NCBI GenBank assembly: GCA_900317635.1
Contig: ONHN01000001.1
Location: 119,275 to 183,274, forward strand
DNA length: 64,000 nt
Source of the DNA: an uncultured Prevotellaceae bacterium
Lineage (GTDB): Bacteria; Bacteroidota; Bacteroidia; Bacteroidales; Bacteroidaceae
Direction of reading: 5' to 3'
Positions 34,864 to 43,885 of this stretch are shown here, piece by piece. The notes beneath the pieces were generated by a model, which did not search any database, was not told the DNA's origin, and was given only the letters and a program-made list of their open reading frames with translations. The number at the start of each line of letters is the position of its first letter. Position 1 is the stretch's first letter. Both the position numbers and the translations under genes were made by a program.

Positions 34864-37197
34864 TTAGTGGAACAGGCTTTCGCCCTCCAGCTTCTGCCAT
34901 TGACCGCCAGCTTTGCGGATGTTGACGGCACCGTTGTCCCAATAGGTAGGCCAGCCGCCAAAGATGCCGCCAACGAACACCACCTTGATGCGGTGGTAGC
35001 CCTTAGCTAAGCAAAGCTCAACGTTGCCGCGCGTTTCGCGAGGAGCATACTCCTGACTATTGTCGATGCGGGGCATACCATCGATGTAGAGTTCGCGGTT
35101 GACGGTGGAGAATTCGTAAACGCCACTCTCGGGCACCCAGAAGTAACCTTCGGCCACGGCAGCATAGTCTTCAACGCCGCGCATGGCATTGGAGGTCTTC
35201 GTCAAGCTGCGAATTTCGCCTATCTCCTTGATGACGCGACCTTGCTCGTCGGGCATGTAGGTGAGGAACTCGGACGTATTCTCAAACGATCCGCGCCATA
35301 CTTTGAGGTCCAAGCCGGGTTGCAGATTACCTACGCGGGCGGCGGGGGCGGGATTTTGCTTCGTTACATAGATGGTGCGCACAGGACCCACGATGCCGCC
35401 GGGCATCAGCACGGCCGTCTTCAGCTGCGAGGTGCTGGTGAAGCGGATGGGGCTGGTGTAACGAGGCGAGGCGGCGGTGGGGCTGGTGCCGTCGGTCTGA
35501 TAGACGATGGGCAGGGAGCGCTGCGTAGCCAAGGTAATGTCGAGGCTCTTTTCGAAAGCGCGATAGTTGGTTTGATAGCCCGGTGTCTCTACCATCGGAA
35601 CGTAGTAGTTGATGTAGTGGGCATTAAGGCGCTGGGCGGCATCGCCGTCCAGGCGACGGCAGAAGTCGCGGAAGTCCTTCTTCTCGGGCTGGCTCCAAGC
35701 TATTTCGGCCAGGGCCAAAGCACGCGGATAGAGGCGATACTCCAAGCGGGCGGGACCCGTGATATACTCGCTCCAGCAGTTGCCCTGCACGCCAAGGATG
35801 CAGTCTTCCTTACCTGCTTTCTTCAGCTCTTCGGGCACGGGGTCGTAGGCATAAACCTTTTCCAAGGGAGCATTGCCGCCAATGGATATCGGTTCGAGGA
35901 AGGGTTCGCCCTGATAGTGGTCGAAATAGAGGCCCTTGCTCGAGGGGCACATAATGGCTTGGTGGTTCTTCTTGGCAGCTTCGATGCCGCCCTTCTCGCC
36001 GCGCCAGCTCATGACGATGGCGGAGGGTTCGAGGTTGCCGCCTTCAAGGATTTCGTCCCAGCCGATGAAACGCTTGCCCTTCTGCGTGAGGTAGGCACCG
36101 ATGCGCTCAATGATGTAGTCCTGCAACTGTGCTTCGCGCGTGAAGCCCAGCTCCTTCATGCGGGCTTGGCAGTTGGGACAGGCTTTCCACTCCTTGCGCG
36201 GACTCTCGTCGCCGCCAATGTGGAAGTACGTGCTGGGGAAGATGTCCACCATTTCGTCTATCACGTTTTGCAAGAAGACGAACATGGTATCTTTGCCTGG
36301 GCACATCACCACGTCCTCTACACCCCAAACGTTGCGTGCCGTGGTGCTGTCGCCTTTGCACGAGAGTTCGGGGTAGGCCGAAATTGCTGCCAGTTCATGG
36401 CCCGGCAGTTCCAACTCGGGAATTACTTCAATATGACGCTGCTTAGCGTATGCCACGATGTCGCGCAGTTCGTCTTGCGTGAAGAAACCGCCGTATTTCT
36501 CGCCGTGGCCGTTGTCGCGCCACGCGCCCACTTCCGTCAGGCGCGGATACTTCTTCACCTCGAAGCGCCAGCCCTGGTCATCGGTCAGGTGCAGGTGCAG
36601 GCGGTTGAACTTATAGGTTGCCAACATGTCAATCTGCTTCTTGATGGCGTTGACGGGCAACCAGTGGCGACAGGGGTCAAGCATGACGCCGCGATGCGCA
36701 AAGCGCGGTTCGTCCTCTATCGTCATGCAAGGGATGCGCCAACGGTCGGAGGTGATGAAAGCGGTTTGGTTTTCAATGTCGGGCGGGCAGAGCTGGAAGA
36801 AGGTCTGCAAGGCCCAGAAAAGGCCGTCGGCGGTGCGCGCTTGCAGCAGCACGCGGTTGGTATCTACCTGCAAGCGATAGGCCTCGGGCCCCATGTCGAG
36901 CAGTGTGTCAACCTCGAAAGCAATGTAGTTCGTTGTCAGTTTTTGGCGCTTTTGCTTAGGCTGATAGCGCACGGGGCGCACTTTACGGCCCGTGGCACGT
37001 TGCAGCTTCTCGCAGTAGAACTTAGCCACGTCGAGGCTGGCATCGTCCACCCACATCACGCCTGTCGTAGGCGTCAAGTAAAAGTCGCCTTCAGCGCGCT
37101 CTACGCTCTTAGGTTGAGGTAGCAGGTTGAGCGGCTGGGCACTTACGCCAGCAGTTGCAAAGAGCAAGCCTGCGGCAAAGAAAAGTCGTTTCAGCAT
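34864..37197 (-). CDS. Secreted GH20 beta-N-acetylhexosaminidase
   Basis: The 777-residue enzyme has a signal peptide (MLKRLFFAAGLLFATAGVSA). A GH20b-type N-terminal domain covers about residues 22-150. The GH20 barrel covers about 155-500, with RGVMLDPCRHWLP, HLHLTDDQGWRFE and FHIGGDESPRKEW. The D330-E331 pair is the polarising and acid/base pair of the substrate-assisted mechanism. After it come a short beta segment and a PA14-like domain at about 655-760 (EGYFWVPESGVYEFSTVNRELYIDG), which may bind glycan. It releases terminal GlcNAc or GalNAc from mucin or other glycans, in the periplasm or on the cell surface. A minus-strand TAATTTTG (37233-37240) 35 nt upstream may be its -7 box. Confidence 0.94.
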   Translation of the reverse strand: MLKRLFFAAGLLFATAGVSAQPLNLLPQPKSVERAEGDFYLTPTTGVMWVDDASLDVAKFYCEKLQRATGRKVRPVRYQPKQKRQKLTTNYIAFEVDTLLDMGPEAYRLQVDTNRVLLQARTADGLFWALQTFFQLCPPDIENQTAFITSDRWRIPCMTIEDEPRFAHRGVMLDPCRHWLPVNAIKKQIDMLATYKFNRLHLHLTDDQGWRFEVKKYPRLTEVGAWRDNGHGEKYGGFFTQDELRDIVAYAKQRHIEVIPELELPGHELAAISAYPELSCKGDSTTARNVWGVEDVVMCPGKDTMFVFLQNVIDEMVDIFPSTYFHIGGDESPRKEWKACPNCQARMKELGFTREAQLQDYIIERIGAYLTQKGKRFIGWDEILEGGNLEPSAIVMSWRGEKGGIEAAKKNHQAIMCPSSKGLYFDHYQGEPFLEPISIGGNAPLEKVYAYDPVPEELKKAGKEDCILGVQGNCWSEYITGPARLEYRLYPRALALAEIAWSQPEKKDFRDFCRRLDGDAAQRLNAHYINYYVPMVETPGYQTNYRAFEKSLDITLATQRSLPIVYQTDGTSPTAASPRYTSPIRFTSTSQLKTAVLMPGGIVGPVRTIYVTKQNPAPAARVGNLQPGLDLKVWRGSFENTSEFLTYMPDEQGRVIKEIGEIRSLTKTSNAMRGVEDYAAVAEGYFWVPESGVYEFSTVNRELYIDGMPRIDNSQEYAPRETRGNVELCLAKGYHRIKVVFVGGIFGGWPTYWDNGAVNIRKAGGQWQKLEGESLFH

Positions 37198-37293
37198 ATT
37201 CGTGTTTTGTGTGTTTGTTTCCTTTCAAGGCACAAAATTAAGAACTTTAGAGAAAAAGTAAAAGAAAAAAAGCGAAAAGCTGAAAACTTTATC

Positions 37294-37301
37294 TAACTTT
37301 G
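37294..37301 (+). promoter_or_regulatory. -7 element upstream of the ROK kinase
   Basis: TAACTTTG matches TAnnTTTG, but no TTTG is at the expected -33 position. The ROK gene starts 115 nt downstream. Confidence 0.4.
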
Positions 37302-37416
37302 CACCTGCGCCACCATAAGTTGCAACCAACAACAAGCGTTTTGCGCACACGTTTTGTAGCAGCATGCGAAGCAACATACATTCTAATTTCATACTAACAA
37401 TAACTCTAATAGCACT

Positions 37417-38385
37417 ATGGCAGAAGAACAAGAAAAACAGTTTGTCATCGGTCTTGACATGGGTGGAACAAACTCCGTCTTTGGCATCGTCGACCAACGC
37501 GGCACGGTCCACGCTACCAGCGTCATCAGCACCAAAGCCTATCCCGACGTTAACGACTATGTGGCCGCTGGCGTGCAAGCCCTGCAGCCAGCCCTCGACC
37601 TCATTGGCGGCATCGAGAAGGTGAAGGGTATGGGCATCGGCGCGCCTAACGCCAACTTCTACAGCGGCATGATTGAGCATGCGCCCAACCTGCTTTGGAA
37701 AGGCAACGTGCCCATTGCTAAACTCTTCTCCGATGCTCTGGGCATTCCCGCCCGCGTCACCAACGATGCCAACGCAGCCGCCCTCGGCGAAATGACCTAT
37801 GGTGCGGCGCGCGGCATGCGCAACTTCATCATGATAACGCTCGGCACGGGCGTAGGTAGCGGCATCGTGGTTGATGGGCAGGTTGTTTACGGCTCCGATG
37901 GTTTTGCTGGCGAACTGGGTCACGCCATCGTCGACCGCAGCAGCGAAGCACGCCCCTGCGGTTGCGGACGTAAGGGTTGCCTCGAAACCTATTGCAGCGC
38001 AACGGGCGTAGCACGCACCGCGCGCATGATGCTGGAAAAGAGCGACGAGCCCTCTATGCTTCGCAGCTTGAAGCCCGAAGAAATCACGTCCTACGAAGTC
38101 TTCAAAGCTGCCGAAGCGGGCGAGAAGATTGCTAAAGACATCTTCGACTTCACGGGCGAGATGCTGGGTGCCGCCTGCGCCAACTTCGCCCTCTTCAACG
38201 CACCCGAAGCCATCGTCTTCTTCGGCGGTCTGACAAAGGCTGGCCACTGGATTATGGACCCCATTCAGAAGGCGTTCGACGAGAATTCGCTCTTCACCTA
38301 CAAGGGTAAAGCCAAACTCCTCATCAGCACCCTCAACGGGTCCGAAGCGGCCGTGCTCGGTGCCTCGGCGCTGGGTTGGGAATAA
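37417..38385 (+). CDS. ROK-family glucokinase
   Basis: The 322-residue ROK protein has the phosphate-binding start FVIGLDMGGTNSVFGIVD and VTNDANAAALGEMTYG, with the catalytic aspartate in TNDANAA near residue 119. GTGVGSGIVVDGQVVYG and the zinc motif CGCGRKGCLETYCS near 183 follow. There is no helix-turn-helix, so it is a kinase rather than a repressor. Bacteroides RokA-type enzymes are glucokinases, which fits here, but N-acetylglucosamine or another hexose cannot be excluded, given the neighbouring hexosaminidase. Confidence 0.9.
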   Translation: MAEEQEKQFVIGLDMGGTNSVFGIVDQRGTVHATSVISTKAYPDVNDYVAAGVQALQPALDLIGGIEKVKGMGIGAPNANFYSGMIEHAPNLLWKGNVPIAKLFSDALGIPARVTNDANAAALGEMTYGAARGMRNFIMITLGTGVGSGIVVDGQVVYGSDGFAGELGHAIVDRSSEARPCGCGRKGCLETYCSATGVARTARMMLEKSDEPSMLRSLKPEEITSYEVFKAAEAGEKIAKDIFDFTGEMLGAACANFALFNAPEAIVFFGGLTKAGHWIMDPIQKAFDENSLFTYKGKAKLLISTLNGSEAAVLGASALGWE

Positions 38386-38410
38386 GCCCGCTGTACCCAT
38401 ATAAAGCTTA

Positions 38411-38481
38411 ACGCGGATTGGTATCTTCACCGCCTGCCCGACAGCGCATCGCTGCGGGCGCGCGAAGATGCCAATCCGCGT
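38411..38481. terminator. Two-level hairpin after the ROK gene
   Basis: An outer stem of 18 positions (38411-38428 with 38464-38481, one non-Watson-Crick pair) encloses a second hairpin (CCCGACAGCG/CGCTGCGGG). It lies between the convergent ROK kinase and DUF3667 genes. The loop starts with ACCGCC, similar to words in other terminators here. Confidence 0.7.
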
Positions 38482-38506
38482 ACCTCGTCTTTATGATAAC
38501 CTTGCT

Positions 38507-39544
38507 CTATACTGTGCTTACGCCGTATATAAAAAAAGACATAACAACAATGTATAAAACGATAAAGAGGAGCGTTAGAAATAAGATTTCTTGCAACAAC
38601 GTGCGCCATAGCGTCCCCCACAGCCCATAGCCAAAGAGCTGCTTATAGTTGACGAAGAATAGAAGCAAAGTGAGCCAATTAGGCAAGGTGCCGCTGGCCG
38701 TACTGCCACAAGCCACAAGGGCGTAGGAATATACAATCGCCACTATACCTATCTGTGAGCAAATATAAACTTGCGCTATCACTTGTTCGGAATAGTTAAG
38801 CCCTGGCCGCCGAGGGGCGCGGCGGAACATCCACCACGCGAACAGCGCGTACAGCAGGTGTTGCAACAGCATATCCTGCAACATGTTGTTATGCCGCCAC
38901 TCGAAATACTTATCCTTCATCAAAGACAAGAAATCAAAAGTCTTCAACAGCTTTTCCCGCTGTTTTTCAGATAGTTCTTCGTCGCCCACCACCTCTTTGT
39001 CAATGGATTTCGCCATGGCGGAATGGCCGTCTTTTCCTTGTGGCTGCTCCTTACCTGCATGGCCAAGGGGCGTTACCTCGTTATGGTCTGCCCTCTTCCC
39101 CTGCTCCGAAACTGCAGCCTCCGTGTCGGCCTTAACGGGTCTCTCTGGTTCGTAGAAGCCCAAGGCGTTGATGCTAAGTATCATCAGCGCATATAGCGAA
39201 CCTACAACGAAGAGCGTTTTGAATGGCGGCAAATAGGGCTGGCGATGGCCGTCAAGATAGTCGCCTATCATATAACCTGGGCGCGAAAAGAGGTCGCGAA
39301 CCACGCGCACAAAGCTGTTCGTGCCCATGCCCCACGTGTCGAGAAAGATGCTGAAGGCACGCCGCAAATCAAGGCGCTTCGTTACCGATGCCGACTGCCC
39401 GCAACGCGGACAATAATTGCCCACGAAGGTCGTCTGACAGTGCAGGCACGTTGTCTCGTCCTCCGTCATGGCTGCTATCTCGGGCGTGCGTTGCTGCCAG
39501 CAAACAATGCGATGGATGAGGGTCTTAAGTTTTGAAAAGAACAT
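38507..39544 (-). CDS. DUF3667 membrane protein with zinc ribbon
   Basis: The protein (345 residues from the ATG at 39544; an in-frame ATG at 39571 adds nine) begins with a cytoplasmic zinc ribbon, CLHCQTTFVGNYCPRCGQSA, followed by RRAFSIFLDTWGMGTNSFVRVVRDLFSRPGYMIGDYLDGHRQPYLPPFKTLFV, the DUF3667 signature. A charged low-complexity loop of about 110 residues follows the first membrane helix. Three or four more hydrophobic segments make up the rest (VYICSQIGIVAIVYSYALV, LTLLLFFVNYKQLFGYG, LFLTLLFIVLYIVVMSFF). The family is widespread in Bacteroidetes and its role is unknown. The correct start is not certain. Confidence 0.82.
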   Translation of the reverse strand: MFFSKLKTLIHRIVCWQQRTPEIAAMTEDETTCLHCQTTFVGNYCPRCGQSASVTKRLDLRRAFSIFLDTWGMGTNSFVRVVRDLFSRPGYMIGDYLDGHRQPYLPPFKTLFVVGSLYALMILSINALGFYEPERPVKADTEAAVSEQGKRADHNEVTPLGHAGKEQPQGKDGHSAMAKSIDKEVVGDEELSEKQREKLLKTFDFLSLMKDKYFEWRHNNMLQDMLLQHLLYALFAWWMFRRAPRRPGLNYSEQVIAQVYICSQIGIVAIVYSYALVACGSTASGTLPNWLTLLLFFVNYKQLFGYGLWGTLWRTLLQEILFLTLLFIVLYIVVMSFFIYGVSTV

Positions 39545-39639
39545 AGGTCGAAGGTTTTTGTCTGAGCCCATGCAGTAGCAGTGCCACTACTGCGTAGCAC
39601 TGCCGCTGAACTTAGGTGCATTTTTGCGGGAGAGGGAGA

Positions 39640-40263
39640 TTATTTGCGCAACGTATAGCTGACGTGGGGGCGACGTCCGTGCTTTAGCAGCAGAGCATCC
39701 TCGCCCGTGCTGAGGTTGGCCAGCTCTATGTTGGCGGCATTGCGGTTTAGGCCCGTCAGAGCCATGTAGTCCGTTGCCGTCAAGACGCCATGCTCTGCAA
39801 AATATTCTTGTAGCTTTTGGCGGCGCGTAGCCTCGTCGTACTGACCGATGCCCGAAACGCTCTTCGGACTGATGCGCTCGAACGTGTCAGCTTGTTCGTT
39901 GCAATGCTTCACGAAAGCGGAGGCCGCACGAAACCTCACCCCGCCCACGTGCACACTGCGCTTGTTGCGGAACGTTTCGGAGTCGGCCTCCTCCGTCTTG
40001 TCGCTGTCCAAGGCCAGCGACGCGCGAAACGAACCCAGTCCGTCGATGCTCACCGAACGGCCTTGCGCCGTATGGTAGGCAATGGCGTCGGTCAGGGCAG
40101 CCACAAGGCCTTTCACGTCGGCCGTCGTAAACGATGTTTGCTTGCTGATTTCGGCAGCAAGGTGCGAGAGTTTCACCACACCCTCACAAACGATAGTAGG
40201 ACAAAGATTGCCTTCCGTCTTATACATTCCGGAAGGGAGTTCACGCATGTAAAATTTAGCCAT
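39640..40263 (-). CDS. HU-like DNA-binding protein with C-terminal extension
   Basis: The 207-residue protein has a HU/IHF-like domain in its first 125 residues (KLSHLAAEISKQTSFTTADVKGLVAALTDAIAYHTAQGRSVSIDGLGSFRASL), of the HU-HIG form common in Bacteroidetes. The C-terminal part (RRQKLQEYFAEHGVLTATDYMALTGLNRNAANIELANL) looks like a winged-helix-type DNA-binding segment. It may organise the nucleoid or bind specific sites. It is transcribed divergently from pfp across a 614-bp region that contains repeat copy 2. Confidence 0.82.
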   Translation of the reverse strand: MAKFYMRELPSGMYKTEGNLCPTIVCEGVVKLSHLAAEISKQTSFTTADVKGLVAALTDAIAYHTAQGRSVSIDGLGSFRASLALDSDKTEEADSETFRNKRSVHVGGVRFRAASAFVKHCNEQADTFERISPKSVSGIGQYDEATRRQKLQEYFAEHGVLTATDYMALTGLNRNAANIELANLSTGEDALLLKHGRRPHVSYTLRK

Positions 40264-40435
40264 AATAGTTTGATTGTTTAGTGATTAAAACTTATTTCTT
40301 ATTCTTTGGCTTTAATGCAGCTACAAGGCCGCCGCCGGCATCTCGCAACAGACCGCCAAGGACTTGCAGCAAGCGCAGAAGTTTTCGCTGCAAGCCCTGA
40401 AACTTTCCTGACGCGCCTGCAAGTTTCCTGCAAGA

Positions 40436-40542
40436 GCCACGAAGTTATAAATCTCGGCGGCAAATATACATTTATCGGCGGGAAATATATAACATCTCGG
40501 CGGGAAATGTACATTTGCCGCCGAGATTTATAACTTCGTGGC
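40436..40542 (+). repeat. 107-bp palindromic repeat element, copy 2
   Basis: The arms 40436-40470 and 40508-40542 are 35-bp inverted repeats with one G-U-type mismatch. The outer word is GCCACGAAGTTATAAATCTC, as in copy 1. Where copy 1 has GGCGGG in both arms this copy has GGCGGC in both arms, a paired change. It is inverted relative to copy 1 (15381-15487) and has identical length. Confidence 0.88.
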
Positions 40543-40743
40543 CGCGCCTCAAAACTTCAAAAGCTCCAACAAAAACATGCAAAGCATTCTGTATTAAATA
40601 TAAAACCATAAAAAAATAGACCAAAGGAGTATGACACCCCTCCTGTTGGCATCGCACCATAAACTAACAAGCCAAACGGTCATGCGCCCCGTACACATGG
40701 CCATAGTTTCGGTGCGGGTTTAGCATTTTTAATAGCCCGCGCC

Positions 40744-40774
40744 TTTGCCGTTCGGAGCGCGCATAGTATCTTTG
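40744..40774 (+). promoter_or_regulatory. Promoter of pfp
   Basis: TTTG (40744-40747) is 19 nt before TATCTTTG (40767-40774). The leader to the ATG at 40878 is about 100 nt. Confidence 0.75.
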
Positions 40775-40877
40775 CAAGCGATAGGCGCGTACGCACGCAT
40801 CGTGCGCGGTGCTTCGCGGCGGCCTACAACGAAAGAAAAGTAAACACCAAACTATATCACACAAAACACCATTCAAA

Positions 40878-42548
40878 ATGAACATTAGTAACTTACAAAA
40901 AGCTCGTGCTGCCTATCAGCCGAAGCTCCCTGCCGGCTTGCGCGGCAACGTTGAACTGCACGAAGGTGCTCCCACCCAAAGCGTTGGCGACCAAGACAAA
41001 ATTCGCGAACAATTCCCCAACACCTACGGACTGCCCCTCGTCGACTTCGTTCCCACGGACGCTAAGCGCGAGTATGAAGCCATCAACCTGGGCGTCATCC
41101 TCAGCGGCGGCCAAGCCGCTGGCGGCCACAACGTGATTTGCGGCCTCTTCGACGAACTGAAGCGCCAAAACCCCAACAGCCGCCTCTATGGTTTCCTGAT
41201 GGGACCTGGCGGACTGGTTGACCACAACTACGTTGAACTCACCGCCGACGTCATCGACCGCTATCGCAACACGGGCGGTTTCGACCTCATCGGTTCTGGC
41301 CGCACGAAGCTTGAAGAGAAGGAGCAATTCGATAAAGGCCTCGAAATCTGTCGCAAACTCGGCATCTCGGCCATCGTCATCATCGGTGGCGACGACTCCA
41401 ACACGAACGCTTGTGTGCTGGCCGAATACTACGCCAAGATCAACGCCGGCGTGCGCGTCATCGGCTGTCCGAAGACCATTGACGGCGACCTGAAGAACGA
41501 CCAGATTGAAACCAGCTTCGGTTTCGACACGGCTTGCAAGACCTACAGCGAACTCATTGGCAACATCCAACGCGACGCTAACTCCGCCCGCAAATACTGG
41601 CACTTCATTAAGCTGATGGGCCGCTCGGCCAGCCACATCGCCCTTGAATGCGCCCTGCAAACGCAGCCCAACGTCTGCATCATCAGCGAAGAGGTTGAGC
41701 AGAAGAACATGTCGATGAACGACATCGTTGAATACATTGCTGGCATCGTTTGCCAGCGCGCCGCCGACGGCATGAACTTCGGCACCGTGCTCATCCCCGA
41801 AGGCTTAATCGAGTTTGTTCCTGCCATCAAGAAGCTCATCAAGGAGCTGAACGATGCCCTCAGCTGCGATGAAGAAACCGAAGAAGGCAAGGAGAAAGCC
41901 GCTATGCTGGCCGCCCTGACTGACGAGGAGTTGGTGGCTTGGGTGAAGAAGAGCCTGACGGCCGAGAACCTCGCCACGCTGGAGAGCCTGCCCGAAGGCG
42001 TGCAGCGTCAGCTCTGCCTCGACCGAGACCCCCACGGCAACGTGCAGGTGAGCCTCATCGAAACCGAGAAGCTCCTTTCCGAACTCGTTGGCAAGAAACT
42101 CGACGAATGGAAGGAAGCCAAGATCTACAACGGCAAGTTCGCTCCGCTGCACCACTTCTTTGGCTACGAAGGTCGTTGCGCAGCTCCGTCGAACTTCGAT
42201 GCCGACTACTGCTACGCCCTCGGTACGAGTGCCGCACAGCTTGTGGCCAACGGCAAGACGGGCTACATGGCCATCGTGAAGAACACGACGGCTCCTGCCG
42301 AAGAGTGGCGCGCCGGCGGTGTGCCCATCACGATGATGATGAACATCGAACGCCGCAACGGTAAGGACAAACCCGTTATCCGCAAAGCCCTCGTAGAGCT
42401 TGACGGTGCCCCCTTCAAAGAGTTTGCCGCCCACCGCGAAGAATGGGCCAAGGGCGTTTGCTACATCTACCCCGGCCCCATCCAGTATTGGGGACCTGCC
42501 GAGGTATGCGATGCGCCCACCCGCACACTCGCCTTGGAGCAAGCATAA
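40878..42548 (+). CDS. pfp: PPi-dependent 6-phosphofructokinase
   Basis: The 556-residue enzyme interconverts fructose 6-phosphate and fructose 1,6-bisphosphate with pyrophosphate as the phosphoryl donor. The ATG at 40878 (MNISNLQKARAAYQPKLP) is the family start. GVILSGGQAAGGHNVI near residue 74, GGDDSNTNACVLAEYY near 172 (the aspartate after GGD marks PPi use), PKTIDGDLKN near 201 with the catalytic aspartate, and MGRSASHIALECALQTQPN near 247 are all present. The length fits the long plant/Bacteroides group. A repeat island follows. Confidence 0.95.
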   Translation: MNISNLQKARAAYQPKLPAGLRGNVELHEGAPTQSVGDQDKIREQFPNTYGLPLVDFVPTDAKREYEAINLGVILSGGQAAGGHNVICGLFDELKRQNPNSRLYGFLMGPGGLVDHNYVELTADVIDRYRNTGGFDLIGSGRTKLEEKEQFDKGLEICRKLGISAIVIIGGDDSNTNACVLAEYYAKINAGVRVIGCPKTIDGDLKNDQIETSFGFDTACKTYSELIGNIQRDANSARKYWHFIKLMGRSASHIALECALQTQPNVCIISEEVEQKNMSMNDIVEYIAGIVCQRAADGMNFGTVLIPEGLIEFVPAIKKLIKELNDALSCDEETEEGKEKAAMLAALTDEELVAWVKKSLTAENLATLESLPEGVQRQLCLDRDPHGNVQVSLIETEKLLSELVGKKLDEWKEAKIYNGKFAPLHHFFGYEGRCAAPSNFDADYCYALGTSAAQLVANGKTGYMAIVKNTTAPAEEWRAGGVPITMMMNIERRNGKDKPVIRKALVELDGAPFKEFAAHREEWAKGVCYIYPGPIQYWGPAEVCDAPTRTLALEQA

Positions 42549-42560
42549 GAGCTTTTTTAA

Positions 42561-42909
42561 GTGACAAGTGACGAGTGACAAGTGACGAGTTTGGCTACGC
42601 CGACGATAGTCCTCCCTGGGAGTGCGGGCTCCTCGCCCGCACAAATCGCTGCGCAAGCAGCGAAGACAGGCGATATAGCTTCGGCGCAAGTGCCGATTAG
42701 GTGCGAGCGAGGCGCCCGCGTACCCAGTTAGGGCAACGCTGGCATTGGGTGCGGGCGAGGCGCCCGCGTACCCAGGAATGCGGGCGAGGCGCCCGCGCTC
42801 CCAGGCGCGCTCCCAGGTAATGAAGGCGAGACGCCTGCGTACCCAGTGAGGGCGCAAGTGCTGGTTAGCGCGGTTGGAACTCGTCACTCGTCAACTTGTC
42901 ACTTGTTAA
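42561..42909. repeat. Repeat island flanked by inverted heptamer arrays
   Basis: The 380-bp gap after pfp begins with four heptamers of the AGTGACA/AGTGACG type (42561-42590) and ends with the same words reversed (42879-42909). Between them are TTTGGCTACGCCGA and at least four copies of a GC-rich palindromic word of the GTGCGGGCGAGGCGCCCGCG or TACCCAG type (42620-42850). There is no gene; frames crossing it are repeat translations. Confidence 0.75.
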
Positions 42910-42928
42910 CTCCATCTCTCCCCTTTCG

Positions 42929-43780
42929 ATGAAAGAACATAAAACGAAGCGTAAGGTGCGCACGAAGCACGTGGTGCAGAAGCATCGCGGGCAGCGCCTG
43001 TCAAGCGAGGTAGAGCGTCTGCGCCGTCAGACGCGCCGCCGCGCGATGTGGATAGGTGCCGCCATTGCAGCCGTGGCCTACGCTTTCGTTTTCTACTATT
43101 TCATCGTTTCACCCTACACGCTGCGTTGGAAAGCCCTCTATGGCGACTTGAGTGCGCCCGAGGGCTATAGCATTCGCGGCATCGACGTCTCCCACCACCA
43201 AGGTCGCATCGACTGGGCACAGCTGCGCGAGGGACGCATCGGCGAAGAGCCCGTGCGCTTCGTCTTCATCAAAGCAACGGAAGGTACGTCGCTCACCGAC
43301 GCGGAGTTTAAGCGCAACTTCCGCTCTGCGCGCGAGCAAGGTATGACGCGCGGCGCCTACCACTTCTTCAACCCCTACGCCGACGCCGCAGAACAAGCAC
43401 GCCACTTCATTGCCAACGTCAAGCTGGAGCCTGGCGACCTGCCGCCTGTGCTCGACATCGAGAATGCGGGCAACCTCAATAAAAACGAAGTGCGCAAAGC
43501 CGCACTGACGTGGCTACAAACCGTAGAGAAGCACTACGGCGTGCGCCCCATCCTCTACACCTACCACAAGTTTAAGCAGCAATACCTCGACGGCGCGGAC
43601 TTCAAGCCCTACCACTACTGGATAGCCCACTACTACGTGAGCCGCCTTGAGTATAAAGGCGAGTGGAAGTTTTGGCAACACACCGACACGGGCCACCTGC
43701 CAGGCATTACGGGCGAGGTGGACTTCAACGTATATAACGGATCGATGTACGACCTTCGCCGGCTGACGGTGCGCGAGTGA
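42929..43780 (+). CDS. Membrane-anchored GH25 lysozyme
   Basis: The ATG at 42929 gives 283 residues. A basic cytoplasmic segment (residues 1-38) precedes one membrane helix (about 40-60, MWIGAAIAAVAYAFVFYYF). The GH25 domain follows: RGIDVSHHQGRIDW (D86), RFVFIKATEGTSLTD, MTRGAYHFFNPYAD, PPVLDIEN and HYWIAHYYV ... FWQHTDTGHLPGITGEVDFNVYNG. It cleaves the beta-1,4 bond in peptidoglycan in the periplasm, perhaps for wall turnover. It opens a plus-strand run with the Sel1, solute-binding, TPR and permease genes. Confidence 0.92.
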   Translation: MKEHKTKRKVRTKHVVQKHRGQRLSSEVERLRRQTRRRAMWIGAAIAAVAYAFVFYYFIVSPYTLRWKALYGDLSAPEGYSIRGIDVSHHQGRIDWAQLREGRIGEEPVRFVFIKATEGTSLTDAEFKRNFRSAREQGMTRGAYHFFNPYADAAEQARHFIANVKLEPGDLPPVLDIENAGNLNKNEVRKAALTWLQTVEKHYGVRPILYTYHKFKQQYLDGADFKPYHYWIAHYYVSRLEYKGEWKFWQHTDTGHLPGITGEVDFNVYNGSMYDLRRLTVRE

Positions 43781-43885
43781 AGAGCTGCTGCATTGTGCAC
43801 GCACTGAGATGTTACGTTGGCAACACAACATACCGAACGGGCGCGACAAACCAACAACCCCATAAGCCCCAAAACTTAAAACGTT

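Larger units (their letters stand above)
40264..40877. other. Divergent spacer between the HU-like gene and pfp
   Basis: The 614-bp region holds the 107-bp palindromic element (40436-40542), flanking AAGTTT/GAAACTTT words (40378-40435) that resemble the flank of copy 1, and the pfp promoter (40744-40774). No gene is evident. Confidence 0.6.
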
